Shown: positions 28,449 to 38,633 of the stretch, piece after piece | Layout of the letters: every line of letters begins with the position of its first letter | Numbering within the stretch: the first letter of the stretch is position 1 | NCBI RefSeq assembly: GCF_000421265.1 | Contig: NZ_ATWN01000013.1 | Span: 1 to 64,000 of the forward strand | From: Thalassospira lucentensis MCCC 1A00383 = DSM 14000 | GTDB lineage: Bacteria > Pseudomonadota > Alphaproteobacteria > Rhodospirillales > Thalassospiraceae | Direction of reading: 5' to 3' | DNA length: 64,000 nt | Notes under the pieces: generated by a model | What the model was told of the DNA's origin: nothing | Databases searched by the model: none | Seen by the model: only the letters and a program-made list of their open reading frames with translations | Position numbers and translations under genes: made by a program

Positions 28449-29483
28449 TTACTTGATCTGGCGGTCTGCTTCGCCGGGCATAAAGACATCGGTAAAGACA
28501 TCGCCAACCGTCGGCTTGTTCTCAAAGCCAAAGGCCAGTGCAACCTGATCAATCGCCTTGGCCATACGGTCGGTTTTGACCATGCCCATACCGTTTTCCA
28601 AGCTGTCCGGGGTGACCACGTTTTCGTCAATCGCCATCTGAAGGCGCTGTAGCTCAAGAGCCGGGTCAATCAGTGGATCGACTTCCTTAAGGGCGGCGAT
28701 GGCCGATGCCGGGTCTTCAATCGCCGCACGCCAGCCTTTGACAACAGCACGCAGGAAGCCGCGCAGTTCTTCAGGATGCTTTTCCATCATTTCCGGCGAC
28801 GCCAGAAGGCCGTTGCCATAAAAGTCCATGCCGAAATCCTTGTATTGGAAAACGGTCAGGTCTTCTTTGCCAATGCCTTGTGCCTGCAGGTTCAGGATGG
28901 ATGTGAAATAGTGACCGGTAATCGCATCCACATCGCCGCGCACCAGCATTGGTTCACGAAGCGGCGGGTCCATGCTTTCCCATTTGACAGCATCGACATC
29001 AAGTCCGGTTGCCGATGCAAAGGCCGGGTAAAGTTTGCGCGATGCGTCAAACACCGGCGCGCCAAGCGTCTTGCCAATCAGGTCTTCGGGTTTGGTGATG
29101 CCCGATTTCTTAAGCATGAACAACGCAAACGGCGGACGGTCATACACCATGAAGATCGACTTCATGGCGCGGTCCGGGTTGGTGGCGTTAAATTCAACCA
29201 GCGAATTGATATCGGCCAGTGATACGTCATAGGCGCCACTGGCAACCCGTGTGATCGCACCGACCGAACCGTTGCCCGAGTCAATCGTGACATCAAGCCC
29301 TTCGTCGGCGTAATAGCCGTTCTTTTTGGCCAGAATATAAGGGGCAGCCGGACCTTCATATTTCCAGTCGAGTGAAAATTTAAGGTCCATCTCGGCCTTG
29401 GCCGACGTTGCGCCAAAGGCAATGGCAGCGCTTAGTGATGCGCCAAGTGCGGCGCTAAAAAATCGGGTTGTGAATTTTGTCAT
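28449..29483 (-). CDS. ABC importer substrate-binding protein (NMT1/ThiY-like)
   Basis: 344 residues. Sec signal peptide ends AFGATSAKAE. NMT1/SsuA-type fold: FSLDWKYEGPAAPYILAKKN and the DVTIDSGNGSVGAITRVASG segment. These proteins bind thiamine pyrimidine precursors, riboflavin, sulfonates or related compounds; the ligand cannot be decided here. No TPP-riboswitch consensus was found in the upstream leader. AGGAGAGG ribosome binding site. First gene of the operon. Confidence 0.9.
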   Translation of the reverse strand: MTKFTTRFFSAALGASLSAAIAFGATSAKAEMDLKFSLDWKYEGPAAPYILAKKNGYYADEGLDVTIDSGNGSVGAITRVASGAYDVSLADINSLVEFNATNPDRAMKSIFMVYDRPPFALFMLKKSGITKPEDLIGKTLGAPVFDASRKLYPAFASATGLDVDAVKWESMDPPLREPMLVRGDVDAITGHYFTSILNLQAQGIGKEDLTVFQYKDFGMDFYGNGLLASPEMMEKHPEELRGFLRAVVKGWRAAIEDPASAIAALKEVDPLIDPALELQRLQMAIDENVVTPDSLENGMGMVKTDRMAKAIDQVALAFGFENKPTVGDVFTDVFMPGEADRQIK

Positions 29484-29658
29484 ACGAATGAAGCCTCTCC
29501 TGATTTCGGACTGTTATTATCAGCCCTGCAACCGAAATAATCCCCTGACGACACAGCAAGGCACATGCCATGTCCATTATTGTCGCGCATTTTCGCGCTT
29601 TTGTCATATTCACGTCGCAGAGTAGGGATGTTTACTATTTGGTCAATGGGGTAAATTG

Positions 29659-29685
29659 ATCAAAAATTATACAGAAATTTTTGAT
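29659..29685. promoter_or_regulatory. AT-rich 10-bp inverted repeat in a divergent promoter region
   Basis: ATCAAAAATT (29659-29668) and AATTTTTGAT (29676-29685) form a perfect dyad with a 7-bp spacer, in the 274-base gap between the ABC operon and the ATP12 gene. Possible operator for either side. No regulator gene is adjacent. Confidence 0.45.
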
Positions 29686-29757
29686 AATCGCCTAAATGGC
29701 GTTCTGATGACGTAAAACCGTCTGAAACCCCTTGCGCCGAACTCTGCTTTTAGGCAT

Positions 29758-30486
29758 ATGGCGATCATGGTTACACAAACGATCAGTCGCTTCTATAAAA
29801 AGGCCGATGCTGCTGTTGATGACAGCGGTGCGGGATGGCGTGTGCAGCTTGACGGACGCTCGGTGAAAACACCGGCCAAGGCAGACTTCCTGCTGCCGTC
29901 CGAGGTGCTGGCACGTGAAATTGCTGCCGAATGGGATGCGCAGGGCGAAAAAATCCTGCCCCATACCATGCCGATCATGCAGCGTGCGGCAACTGCCATT
30001 GACCGCGTTCGGCCCAACCGCCCAACCGTGGTGGCGGAACTGACCGGGTATGGTCGGTCCGACCTGTTGTGTTATCGCGCGGCATTCCCCGAAGACCTGA
30101 TCGAACGGCAAGCCAAAGCGTGGCAGCCGCTGCTTGATTGGGTGGCACAGGAACTTGGTATTGAGCTGGTCGTGACCGAGGGCGTCATGCCGGTCAGCCA
30201 AAACGAGGATGCACTGGCAGGCATTCAAAGCCTGATTGACGGGTTTGATGATTATTACCTGACGGCATTGCACAACCTGACGACCGTATCGGGTTCCGTC
30301 ATTATCGGCCTTGCCGTGATGCATGGCCGCATCAGTGCCCAGCAAGCATCCGAATGTGCATTGCTGGATGAGGAATATTCGATTGAACAATGGGGCGATG
30401 ACGCCGAAGCGGTCGAGCGCCGCGATCGCCACCGTGCCGAAATTCTCGCCACCGGACGGTATCTTGAACTGCTGATGGCCCGCTAA
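29758..30486 (+). CDS. ATP12-family F1-ATPase assembly chaperone
   Basis: 242 residues: RFYKKADAAVDDSGAGWRVQ and LDGRSVKTPAKADFLLPSEV at the N-terminus, then RSDLLCYRAAFPEDLIERQA, all typical of the ATP12 family. Mitochondrial ATP12 binds the F1 alpha subunit during assembly, and alphaproteobacterial homologues are thought to do the same. ATG 29767 is an alternative start. Convergent with the flavoprotein-like gene. Confidence 0.93.
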   Translation: MAIMVTQTISRFYKKADAAVDDSGAGWRVQLDGRSVKTPAKADFLLPSEVLAREIAAEWDAQGEKILPHTMPIMQRAATAIDRVRPNRPTVVAELTGYGRSDLLCYRAAFPEDLIERQAKAWQPLLDWVAQELGIELVVTEGVMPVSQNEDALAGIQSLIDGFDDYYLTALHNLTTVSGSVIIGLAVMHGRISAQQASECALLDEEYSIEQWGDDAEAVERRDRHRAEILATGRYLELLMAR

Positions 30487-30528
30487 GGGCATTAGGAGCC
30501 TGCGGCCTTATTGCGACTTTGCTGCGCG

Positions 30529-32832
30529 TCACGCCATAAGGTCGGGAAACTCATTTGCCGATTTCGTGCCTTTGTTGACATTACCGAGCCATGTTTCGAT
30601 TTCGGTGACCTGTTCTGGTGTGTAGCCCCACGGCGAGAACCTGCGACCTTCAAGGATCTGTGCCGTGATTGGCCGCCAATCAGGCGCAAGGATTGCCGGG
30701 TATTTTGCTGCCAAAAGAACCGCAAGCTGCGTTCTGTCCATGCTGTTGAAATTGATCGCAGATTGGATGCCATCGGCTGTCGGCGTTTGAAAGACTGCTT
30801 GTAGATTGGTCAGTTGCCTCTGGGCAGCAGGCATCTTTTTAATAACGTCTTGTTGAATTTGCAGATTGAGATAGTTGTCATCCGAGGCGCTAAGCTGCTC
30901 GACTGCGCAAAAAAGAGTGTAACCAGACTGGTTTATGTTAATTGCAAAACGATCTGTCCTGAAATCTTCGGCTTGCAACTCATCACGATCTTCTTGTGAC
31001 AAGAGTGCGACATATGCCACTGCTGCCTCATTCACAGGTTCATCTGCAGCGCCAAAATTTTGTACCGCAGTATTGTAGTTCCCGACCGCCTCTTTCAAAG
31101 GCCCAAGATTCTCGGCAGTGGCCGGATTGGGTAAGTTCTTTATTGCCTGCTTTATCTGCTCGGTGGCCTGCTGCACGGCGGATGCCTTGACGATCCATTC
31201 GTGGGTGTCGGTTGACGCGGCAATCAGCCCGAACCCGGTCGCCGCCTCGATCTGGCTTTTGACAACGCCAAGCTGATCAGCAGCAAGAAGCGTTTGCAGA
31301 TAGAGGCGCGGCAAAATCGCGGTCATGGACGTGTTGACGGTCGGAATGCTGTCTTGCGTGTTGAAGTAATCATACAGACGCGTTGTATTGGCACTGTCGT
31401 TCCAACTGCTGTTTTGGATGGCTTTAAGGCTGTCGCCTATGTTCGCACCGGGCTGGATGCTGGTATCAAGGGCGTTGGTATAAAAACCGGCACTTTCAAA
31501 GAAAGCCTGTTTGACCTTGCTTCCGCCCTTGAAATTGGCAAGGGCGAGTGCCGCCGCACCAAAGACTTCCAGTCCGGTATAGGGGCTGTGGTCCTTGTCT
31601 TTCAGGCCAAGGGCCGTTTCATGCCAGCCACCGAAACGCTGGTTGGTGTCATAGATCGGTGTGAGTTTTTCCATTGCCAAAATAGTCTCAAGCACCTTGG
31701 CGGGGCCAATGCGTGAGACGATGTTGTTCGGGCCGGATTTTTCATCCTTTTCCGGATTCTGGCCGGTAGCATAGACGACATATCCCACTTCAATATTGGT
31801 GAATGTTGTATCCTCGTCGCTGCGTTTGAAGACCTCATTTTGAGCAAACGATATGGTGTATGGGGCATTTTTAGGGGCGTTCGCATCGTTTGGAACCGCC
31901 GTGCCGACAAAGGATGGACGGCCACTTTTCGGGTAATTTACAATGCAGCCGTTTGCATCATCAATGGCATCTTGCCCCGTTTTTGGATCATCAGGATTAC
32001 GTTTGGTCGTGTAGTGCTTGGTTGAAAGCCATGCCGGATTGCTGTCCTGCGGGCCGGAAATCAGCCAATAGAGATCAAAGCCCTTACTGATGGCTTTGAC
32101 GGCGGCATCCACACCGGCATTGGGACCAAGAAGCGCGACCTTATTGTTTCCGTCTTGCGTAGGGACAATGTCACTGCGCATGAAGCTATCGAGATCCATG
32201 AAGGTGGCTTTGTTGAATTTCCCATTATTGTAATAGTCGATATGCGGGCCTGCACCGCCGCAATAAACGACTTTCAGGGCCTTCGCCGTGCTTGGGGTGA
32301 TGTTGCCAACGTCCCAATCTTCATTCGCGGGTAAATTTTCCCATTTGTTGTATGTGATTTCGTAAATGGGAAGGCTGCTGTCTCTCTTGACATCAAACGG
32401 GTATTTTGTCGTCCCCTTGATCGTGGCGGGTTGGCCGCGTTGGATGTCTGCCTCTGCAATGTAGTCTTTTTTATCAATTCCTGTTGCAATCCCGGCATCT
32501 TGGGTGATGGCAACGTGTTGGTCTTGCAGCCAGGTTATTGCCTTGGCAATGATCGCAGCGTTTTCATCCTTAAGGGTGGTCTTGTTGCCCTCGGGTGCTT
32601 CGGGGGCGGGATTGATACGTGCGCTGGGATTGTCGCGCGCATAGATGTAATTGGCATGATTGACGATGCCATCCCCGCGCACCACATGCTCCCATGCATC
32701 CGGCCCGGCAATGATCAGGATTTTCTGGCACCAGCTCAGATCGGCGGTGAACAGATAGGTCGATGCGCTATAGCCGCGCCCGACGATGACGAGATCGTAG
32801 AAGTCTGGGCTGGCGGGATCTAAATTTGGCAT
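30529..32832 (-). CDS. Large flavoprotein-like protein of unknown function
   Basis: 767 residues from ATG 32832 (AAAGGA upstream). The N-terminal 400 residues look like a two-dinucleotide-domain fold: DLVIVGRGYSA (13-23), KVVYCGGAG (187-195), VALLGPNAG (232-240) and the flavoenzyme-like YVVYATGQNP (351-360). The last 350 residues are largely helical with no motif I recognise. The nucleotide-binding glycines are imperfect, so catalysis is uncertain. It is the last gene of a three-gene operon with a 199-residue protein and an ABC-type membrane domain. Not a family I can name; an FMO-like or sensing role is possible. Confidence 0.6.
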   Translation of the reverse strand: MPNLDPASPDFYDLVIVGRGYSASTYLFTADLSWCQKILIIAGPDAWEHVVRGDGIVNHANYIYARDNPSARINPAPEAPEGNKTTLKDENAAIIAKAITWLQDQHVAITQDAGIATGIDKKDYIAEADIQRGQPATIKGTTKYPFDVKRDSSLPIYEITYNKWENLPANEDWDVGNITPSTAKALKVVYCGGAGPHIDYYNNGKFNKATFMDLDSFMRSDIVPTQDGNNKVALLGPNAGVDAAVKAISKGFDLYWLISGPQDSNPAWLSTKHYTTKRNPDDPKTGQDAIDDANGCIVNYPKSGRPSFVGTAVPNDANAPKNAPYTISFAQNEVFKRSDEDTTFTNIEVGYVVYATGQNPEKDEKSGPNNIVSRIGPAKVLETILAMEKLTPIYDTNQRFGGWHETALGLKDKDHSPYTGLEVFGAAALALANFKGGSKVKQAFFESAGFYTNALDTSIQPGANIGDSLKAIQNSSWNDSANTTRLYDYFNTQDSIPTVNTSMTAILPRLYLQTLLAADQLGVVKSQIEAATGFGLIAASTDTHEWIVKASAVQQATEQIKQAIKNLPNPATAENLGPLKEAVGNYNTAVQNFGAADEPVNEAAVAYVALLSQEDRDELQAEDFRTDRFAININQSGYTLFCAVEQLSASDDNYLNLQIQQDVIKKMPAAQRQLTNLQAVFQTPTADGIQSAINFNSMDRTQLAVLLAAKYPAILAPDWRPITAQILEGRRFSPWGYTPEQVTEIETWLGNVNKGTKSANEFPDLMA

Positions 32833-32907
32833 CGGTGCGTTCCTTTGGCAAAAAGGGGGCTGTGCTGTGGGTGCGGTCAGTGCTGTCGTATAGGGGGCAC
32901 GCCGCCG

Positions 32908-33507
32908 TCACGCGGCATCGGTATCTTCGCCGCCCAGACTGCGTGCCCATTCGGAAAAGCGCGCAATAACCTCAGTCTCGGGGATGATTTCCGGCGCATA
33001 CGGCCGGGGTGGGGGCGTTTCTGTTGTGTCGTCTGGGCGCGTTTGGGGTTCTGGTGAACCCTCGTTGCTGCTTGGCTGTGTGTTGGGCTGTTCCGGCTTT
33101 GTGTCCGTGGTGTCGTCCACACTCAGAAGCGCGTTCAGGGACTGAATATCGGCTTGTTCGGCAGAAAGGGTTTTGTTCTGTTCAAGTGCCAGAGAGGCCG
33201 GAATGGTTTGGTTGGTGTTGAGCTGTCCCATTTGCGATTGGGCGATATTGTCATCGATCAGCTTTTCGATGTCGGGCAGGACATCGTTCTTGGACTGGGT
33301 GACCAGGGCTTCACGCATGTCGCTTGAAAGCGTGCTTTGCGCCAGCGCATTCAGCAGGGCCTGATTATAGGCATTAAACCGCGTCACATAGGTTTTGAAA
33401 TCGGGCTGTTTGCTGTAATCGGGGCGTTTCTGCAAATCGCGGATCACAAGGACAATGCCCTTCTGCGCTGTTTGCAGGCCCGAAAGAAGGGAGGGATCAA
33501 GCGCCAT
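32908..33507 (-). CDS. Unknown 199-residue protein with Pro/Thr-rich linker
   Basis: 199 residues from ATG 33507 (AAAGG upstream). A helical N-terminal region (LSGLQTAQKGIVLVIRDLQK) is followed by a low-complexity Pro/Thr/Glu linker (PEQPNTQPSSNEGSPEPQTR) and a short C-terminal helix (ETEVIARFSEWARSLGG). No signal peptide or membrane segment. It lies between the membrane-domain gene and the flavoprotein-like gene, 75 bases from the latter, and may be an adaptor; that is inference. Confidence 0.6.
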   Translation of the reverse strand: MALDPSLLSGLQTAQKGIVLVIRDLQKRPDYSKQPDFKTYVTRFNAYNQALLNALAQSTLSSDMREALVTQSKNDVLPDIEKLIDDNIAQSQMGQLNTNQTIPASLALEQNKTLSAEQADIQSLNALLSVDDTTDTKPEQPNTQPSSNEGSPEPQTRPDDTTETPPPRPYAPEIIPETEVIARFSEWARSLGGEDTDAA

Positions 33508-33688
33508 CTGTCTGCCTTTCACCAGGTGCCAAAACACTTTTCCCCGGCGAGGAGCCACAGCTTTGCTGCGTGCTCACAAGACGTGCAAAAGCGTTTCAAT
33601 CTGTTCTGAAAGAAAGGACGTCACAAAGGCGGGTTTGTGACGTGTTTTGGTGTAAGCAGGTCGATGCGCGACTGTTTGAATGAGGAGT

Positions 33689-34687
33689 CTAGCTCATCCA
33701 TTTGGCAATCAGCCTGTGCTGGACAGCGGCCTGTGACGCCACCCGGTAATAGGACAGCAATTCGCGCATCGGCGATGACATGCGGTCAAAGCCGGAAATA
33801 AAGGCGACAATGATACCCACCGATGTTTCCCCCTGAATAACCAGATAGCCGCCGCCCACCAGCACACAGATCGGGGCCAGCGCATTGAGGAAATTGATCA
33901 GGGCCTTCATCCCGAATTTCAGTAAAAACAGCTTCATGCGGTTATCAAACAGGCGCAAAACGCCGTCATTGATTTCTTCGACCGTCTGGGTGTTTTTCTT
34001 ACCCGGTGCCAGTTGCGATAACTCATCGCTGACATCGCGCATTTTGGTCACACGTTCTTCAATCAGCGCATTGATCCGTTTTTGAATAACCGGGACAAGC
34101 GCGACCTGCGGGATCAGGGCGATCACCCCGATCAGGCCGACAATCGGCTCGACGCTGAGCATATAGCCAAGCCCGAAGATCAGCATGCCGCTGTTGACAA
34201 TCGGTTGGGACAGCCCGTCGCCCACAAACCCGCCCAGCTTTTCAATCTCGCCGCCAATGATCGATACCGCGCGCCCGTTGTTGTTGGCGTTTTTATCGTC
34301 GGGGTCATGGTGACCAGTTTGGTCTTCGGCATAAAGGCGGGTCAAATGGCGGCGGTTATGTGCGATCGCACTTTCACTCAGCCACCCTTCATACATGCGC
34401 AGCCCAAGCTTGATCACGCCTTGCAAGATAATGATCGCCCCATAAATCGATGCCAACGTCACAAGCAGGTCGAGGTTTTGTTTGCTGATCGCGTCATCGA
34501 CAAGTCGGCGCTGGAGCTCGAGCGGGGCGATCCCCAAAATGGCAACAAGAACCGCAAGGCTGCACACCGCAACCTGATGCCATCCACTCATGCGCCAGAT
34601 ATAACGCCAAAGTGATGAGGCAGGCGTATCGTCGCCAGTTGGTTCTGTGGTGCGGGGCTTGATTTTAAACATCAAATTTCTGGTCAC
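33689..34687 (-). CDS. ABC-exporter-like transmembrane domain lacking an ATPase
   Basis: 332 residues from GTG 34687 (ATG 34672 is an alternative; neither has a clear ribosome binding site). Several membrane segments (VAVCSLAVLVAILGIAPLEL, IVGLIGVIALIPQVALVPVI, ICVLVGGGYLVIQGETSVGI) and the long cytoplasmic helices match the type-1 ABC exporter membrane domain. The protein stops at MRELLSYYRVASQAAVQHRL, just where the nucleotide-binding domain would start. No ATPase gene is beside it. Either a membrane component with a distant ATPase or a repurposed domain. Confidence 0.7.
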   Translation of the reverse strand: MTRNLMFKIKPRTTEPTGDDTPASSLWRYIWRMSGWHQVAVCSLAVLVAILGIAPLELQRRLVDDAISKQNLDLLVTLASIYGAIIILQGVIKLGLRMYEGWLSESAIAHNRRHLTRLYAEDQTGHHDPDDKNANNNGRAVSIIGGEIEKLGGFVGDGLSQPIVNSGMLIFGLGYMLSVEPIVGLIGVIALIPQVALVPVIQKRINALIEERVTKMRDVSDELSQLAPGKKNTQTVEEINDGVLRLFDNRMKLFLLKFGMKALINFLNALAPICVLVGGGYLVIQGETSVGIIVAFISGFDRMSSPMRELLSYYRVASQAAVQHRLIAKWMS

Positions 34688-35035
34688 TTAACGTTAACGG
34701 GGGGCTCATGTCGCGACGTATCACACATTATTCTTTGCATGAGTGATAGCATTGATTGCGCAACAGAATAAGACAGTGAGCACGCAGCACATTGCGTTTG
34801 TGGCTGTCGGGGGTGGTTTCCATCCGTTTTCACGTGGCCTAGACTTTAGTCCACAGAAAACAGGCATATCACAATGACGTTAGGGAAATCAGGTGGTTGC
34901 GGTATATTTTACCACAAAGCAAAACTACCAGAAATAATTGGCATTCCAGTACCGAATAATGCTATTTCATTCTTAAGGTTAAGCGGATGACGGGCCTGTG
35001 CGCCATTGGGCCGCCCACAGCAAGGATCACGCAGA
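34688..35035. other. Intergenic region between the membrane-domain gene and pccB
   Basis: 348 bases without a gene. Contains the palindrome TTAACGTTAA at 34688-34697 immediately beyond the GTG start of the minus-strand gene. It should hold the promoters of both divergent operons; I cannot assign -35/-10 boxes with confidence. Confidence 0.4.
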
Positions 35036-36568
35036 ATGCAAGATATTATCACCAAACTCGAAGCAAAACGCGCCGAGGCCGCCATGGGTGGTGGGCAGCG
35101 CCGGATCGATAATCAGCATGCCAAAGGCAAGCTCACCGCGCGTGAGCGGATTGATGTGCTGCTTGATCCCGGCTCGTTCGAGGAATGGGACATGTTTGTC
35201 GAACATGATTGCGTGGATTTCGGCATGACCGAAAACCGCATTCCCGGTGATGGTGTCGTCACCGGCCACGGCACGATCAATGGCCGCTTGGTATTTGTCT
35301 TTTCACAGGATTTCACCGTGTTTGGCGGTGCGCTTTCCGGTGCACATGCGCGTAAAATCGGCAAGATCATGGATCAGGCCATGAAGGTCGGCGCACCCGT
35401 GATCGGGATCAATGATTCCGGCGGGGCGCGTATTCAGGAAGGTGTCGAAAGCTTAGCGGGCTATGCTGATGTGTTTCAACGCAATGTCGAGGCATCCGGC
35501 GTTATCCCGCAAATCTCCCTGATCATGGGGCCGTGTGCGGGTGGGGCTGTCTATAGCCCGGCGATGACCGACTTTATTTTCATGGTCAAGGACAGTTCAT
35601 ACATGTTCGTGACGGGCCCAGATGTGGTCAAAACCGTTACCCACGAAGAAGTCACCCATGAACAGCTTGGCGGCGCATCCACCCACACAAGCGTGTCGGG
35701 CGTGGCCGATCTGGCGTTTGACAATGATGTGGATTTGCTTTTGCAAACCCGGCGTTTCATGGACTTCCTGCCGCTGTGCAACAAGGAAGATCCGCCTGCG
35801 CGCCTGTGCGAAGACCCGGTCAAACGCGATGATTTCTCGCTCGATACGCTGGTGCCTGAAAACCCCAACATGCCCTATGACATGAAGGAACTGATCACCA
35901 AGGTCGTCGACGAAGGCGATTTCTTTGAAATTCAGCCCGATTACGCCAAAAACATCATCGTCGGCATGGCGCGCATGGATGGTCGTACGGTCGGTGTGGT
36001 CGCCAATCAGCCAATGGTGCTGGCGGGTTGCCTTGATATCGACAGTTCGAAAAAGGCCGCGCGTTTTGTGCGGTTCTGCGATGCCTATAACATCCCGATT
36101 GTCACATTCGTTGACGTTCCGGGCTTCATGCCGGGCACCGCACAGGAATATGGCGGCATCATCAAACATGGCGCCAAACTGCTTTATGCCTATGCCGAGG
36201 CCACCGTGCCCAAGGTCACCGTGATCACGCGCAAGGCATACGGCGGGGCCTATGACGTGATGGCGTCCAAGCACCTGCGCGGCGATGTCAACTATGCCTG
36301 GCCGACCGCTGAAATCGCCGTCATGGGGCCAAAGGGCGCGGTGGAAATTATCTTCCGGGCGGATATGAACGATCCGGCCAAGATCGAAGCCCGCACCGAA
36401 GAATACCGCGAAAAATTCGCCAACCCGTTTGTTGCGGGCCGCAAAGGGTTCATTGATGATGTCATCATGCCGCACGGCACGCGCCGCCGCGTCTGTCGGT
36501 CACTTGCGATGCTGCGCAACAAGGACATCAAGAACCCGGAAAAGAAACACGGCAACATTCCGCTGTAA
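35036..36568 (+). CDS. pccB: Propionyl-CoA carboxylase beta subunit
   Basis: 510 residues from ATG 35036 (AAGGATC upstream), the standard PccB length. Carboxyltransferase domains with [20 protein letters not shown] and [20 protein letters not shown], the acyl-CoA-binding oxyanion motifs. Transfers CO2 from carboxybiotin to propionyl-CoA, feeding the methylmalonyl-CoA route. Operon with pccA 23 bases downstream. Confidence 0.95.
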   Translation: MQDIITKLEAKRAEAAMGGGQRRIDNQHAKGKLTARERIDVLLDPGSFEEWDMFVEHDCVDFGMTENRIPGDGVVTGHGTINGRLVFVFSQDFTVFGGALSGAHARKIGKIMDQAMKVGAPVIGINDSGGARIQEGVESLAGYADVFQRNVEASGVIPQISLIMGPCAGGAVYSPAMTDFIFMVKDSSYMFVTGPDVVKTVTHEEVTHEQLGGASTHTSVSGVADLAFDNDVDLLLQTRRFMDFLPLCNKEDPPARLCEDPVKRDDFSLDTLVPENPNMPYDMKELITKVVDEGDFFEIQPDYAKNIIVGMARMDGRTVGVVANQPMVLAGCLDIDSSKKAARFVRFCDAYNIPIVTFVDVPGFMPGTAQEYGGIIKHGAKLLYAYAEATVPKVTVITRKAYGGAYDVMASKHLRGDVNYAWPTAEIAVMGPKGAVEIIFRADMNDPAKIEARTEEYREKFANPFVAGRKGFIDDVIMPHGTRRRVCRSLAMLRNKDIKNPEKKHGNIPL

Positions 36569-36591
36569 GCGTCATATTGGGAGATAAAATA

Positions 36592-38592
36592 GTGTTTAAG
36601 AAAATCCTGATTGCCAACCGCGGTGAAATTGCCTGCCGTGTGATCAAATCAGCCCGCAAAATGGGCATTAAAACCGTCGCGGTTTATTCCGATGCGGATA
36701 AAAATGCCCTGCATGTTCAGATGGCCGACGAGGCGGTTAATATCGGACCGGCCCCGTCCAACCAGTCCTATCTGATCATTGAAAAGATCATCGACGCCTG
36801 CAAATCGACGGGGGCCGAGGCCGTTCATCCGGGCTATGGCTTCCTGTCGGAGAATCAGGCCTTCGCCAAGGCATTGGACGCGGCCAAAATCGCCTTCATC
36901 GGCCCGCCGAATGGCGCGATTGCCGCCATGGGCGATAAAATCACATCGAAAAAGATTGCCGCCGATGCCGGTGTTTCGACCGTGCCCGGATACATGGGGG
37001 TCATCAAGGACACTGACGAGGCAGTCAAGATCGCCAATGATGTCGGCTATCCGGTGATGCTAAAGGCGTCTGCTGGCGGTGGTGGCAAAGGCATGCGTAT
37101 TGCGCGCAATGACGCCGAATGCCGCGAAGGGTTCGAACGCGCAACGTCTGAGGCCGCCAGTTCCTTTGGCGATGATCGGGTGTTTGTCGAGAAGTTCGTC
37201 GAAGAACCCCGCCACATTGAAATTCAGGTGCTGGCCGACAAACACGGGCATGCGATTTATCTGGGCGAACGCGAATGCTCCATTCAGCGCCGCCATCAAA
37301 AGGTCGTCGAAGAAGCCCCGTCACCCTTTATTGATCCCGCCACCCGTAAGGCCATGGGTGAACAGGCCGTGGCACTGGCACGCGCGGTCGATTATTGCTC
37401 GGCCGGGACGGTGGAATTCATTGTTGATAAGGACAAGAATTTCTACTTTCTGGAAATGAACACCCGGCTTCAGGTCGAACATCCGGTGACCGAACTTGTC
37501 ACGGGGCAGGACCTTGTCGAGTGGATGATCAAAATCGCCGACGGGCAGGAACTGACCTTAAAACAGGATGACGTGACGCTTACCGGCTGGGCGATGGAAA
37601 CCCGCATTTATGCCGAGGATCCCTTCCGTGAATTCCTGCCGTCGACCGGGCGTTTGGTACGCTATCAACCGCCGGCCGAAAGTGCGTCGGTACGTGTTGA
37701 TACCGGCGTGTTTGAGGGCGGCGAAATTTCGATGTTTTACGACCCGATGGTCGCAAAGCTGGTGACATATGGCGAAACCCGCGATGACGCCATTGGTGAA
37801 ATGCGCGCCGCCCTTGATGCCTATTACATTCGCGGCATTTCGCACAATATCCCGTTCCTGGCCGCCGTTATGGCCAATAAGCGGTTTCAGGACGGCAACA
37901 TCACCACCAACTTCATTGCCGAAGAATACCCCAATGGCTTCTCGGCCGATGATTTGCCAAATGATGATCCCGCCATCCTGATTGTGGTTGCGGGCTACAT
38001 CAATCAACGGATTGCCGAACGCAACGCCGGGATCACCGGACAGGTCAGCGACCATCCGCTTGAAATTGCCGAAAGCTGGGTCGCAGTATCGGGCGATGAC
38101 CACACCGCATTTGATATCGAATTTGATGGTGTTAACGGCGATTACATCGTCGCGATTGGCGATCGCAGCTATGGCGTTGTGTCCGACTGGAAAATCGGCG
38201 ATGCGATGTTTGTCGGTGAAATCGATGGCACCCCGGTCTGTGTGCAGATTGATCTTGAAGGCGTTGGCTATCGCCTGTCGGCCAATGGCATTCAGCGCAG
38301 TTTCAAGGTCATGCTGCCCCGCGTGGCGGAACTTCAAAAACTGATGCCGTTCAAGGCCCCGCCAGACATGTCAAACTTCCTGCAATCACCCATGCCGGGC
38401 CTTTTGGTCAAGGTATCGGTCGAAGAAGGTCAGACAGTCCAGCCGGGCACAGAGCTTTGCATCCTCGAAGCCATGAAAATGGAAAATGTGCTGAAGGCCG
38501 AAAGCAAAGGTGTGGTCAAAAAAATCCACGCCGAGCAGGGCGCAAACCTGTCAGTTGATGCGATTATTATTGAGTTTGAAAAAAACGAATAG
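36592..38592 (+). CDS. pccA: Propionyl-CoA carboxylase alpha subunit (biotin carboxylase + BCCP, GTG start)
   Basis: 666 residues from GTG 36592, with GGGAG eight bases upstream. Biotin carboxylase domain (KILIANRGEIACRVIKSARK, the glycine-rich SAGGGGKGMRIARND, and FLEMNTRLQVEHPVTELVTG), a middle BT domain and a C-terminal biotinyl domain with the biotin-accepting Lys in LEAMKMENVL. Carboxylates biotin using ATP and bicarbonate and partners PccB. Confidence 0.96.
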   Translation: MFKKILIANRGEIACRVIKSARKMGIKTVAVYSDADKNALHVQMADEAVNIGPAPSNQSYLIIEKIIDACKSTGAEAVHPGYGFLSENQAFAKALDAAKIAFIGPPNGAIAAMGDKITSKKIAADAGVSTVPGYMGVIKDTDEAVKIANDVGYPVMLKASAGGGGKGMRIARNDAECREGFERATSEAASSFGDDRVFVEKFVEEPRHIEIQVLADKHGHAIYLGERECSIQRRHQKVVEEAPSPFIDPATRKAMGEQAVALARAVDYCSAGTVEFIVDKDKNFYFLEMNTRLQVEHPVTELVTGQDLVEWMIKIADGQELTLKQDDVTLTGWAMETRIYAEDPFREFLPSTGRLVRYQPPAESASVRVDTGVFEGGEISMFYDPMVAKLVTYGETRDDAIGEMRAALDAYYIRGISHNIPFLAAVMANKRFQDGNITTNFIAEEYPNGFSADDLPNDDPAILIVVAGYINQRIAERNAGITGQVSDHPLEIAESWVAVSGDDHTAFDIEFDGVNGDYIVAIGDRSYGVVSDWKIGDAMFVGEIDGTPVCVQIDLEGVGYRLSANGIQRSFKVMLPRVAELQKLMPFKAPPDMSNFLQSPMPGLLVKVSVEEGQTVQPGTELCILEAMKMENVLKAESKGVVKKIHAEQGANLSVDAIIIEFEKNE

Positions 38593-38609
38593 GACCGTGT
38601 TTTGTTGAG

Positions 38610-38633
38610 TTGAGAGGGGTTAGCGCCTCTCAA
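38610..38633. terminator. Hairpin between convergent pccA and the HEPN gene
   Basis: TTGAGAGG (38610-38617) pairs perfectly with CCTCTCAA (38626-38633). The arm overlaps the last codons of the HEPN gene. No strong T-run, so its strength is uncertain. Confidence 0.45.

Noticed and set aside
28355-28669. N-terminal extension of the ABC ATPase frame
   Set aside because: The extra 105 codons lie inside the binding-protein gene in another frame; the ATG at 28354 has a good ribosome binding site and gives the normal length.
29484-29640. Possible TPP riboswitch ahead of the NMT1-type ABC operon
   Set aside because: Neither the CUGAGA core nor the ACCUGAUCUGG-like conserved segment is present on the relevant strand.
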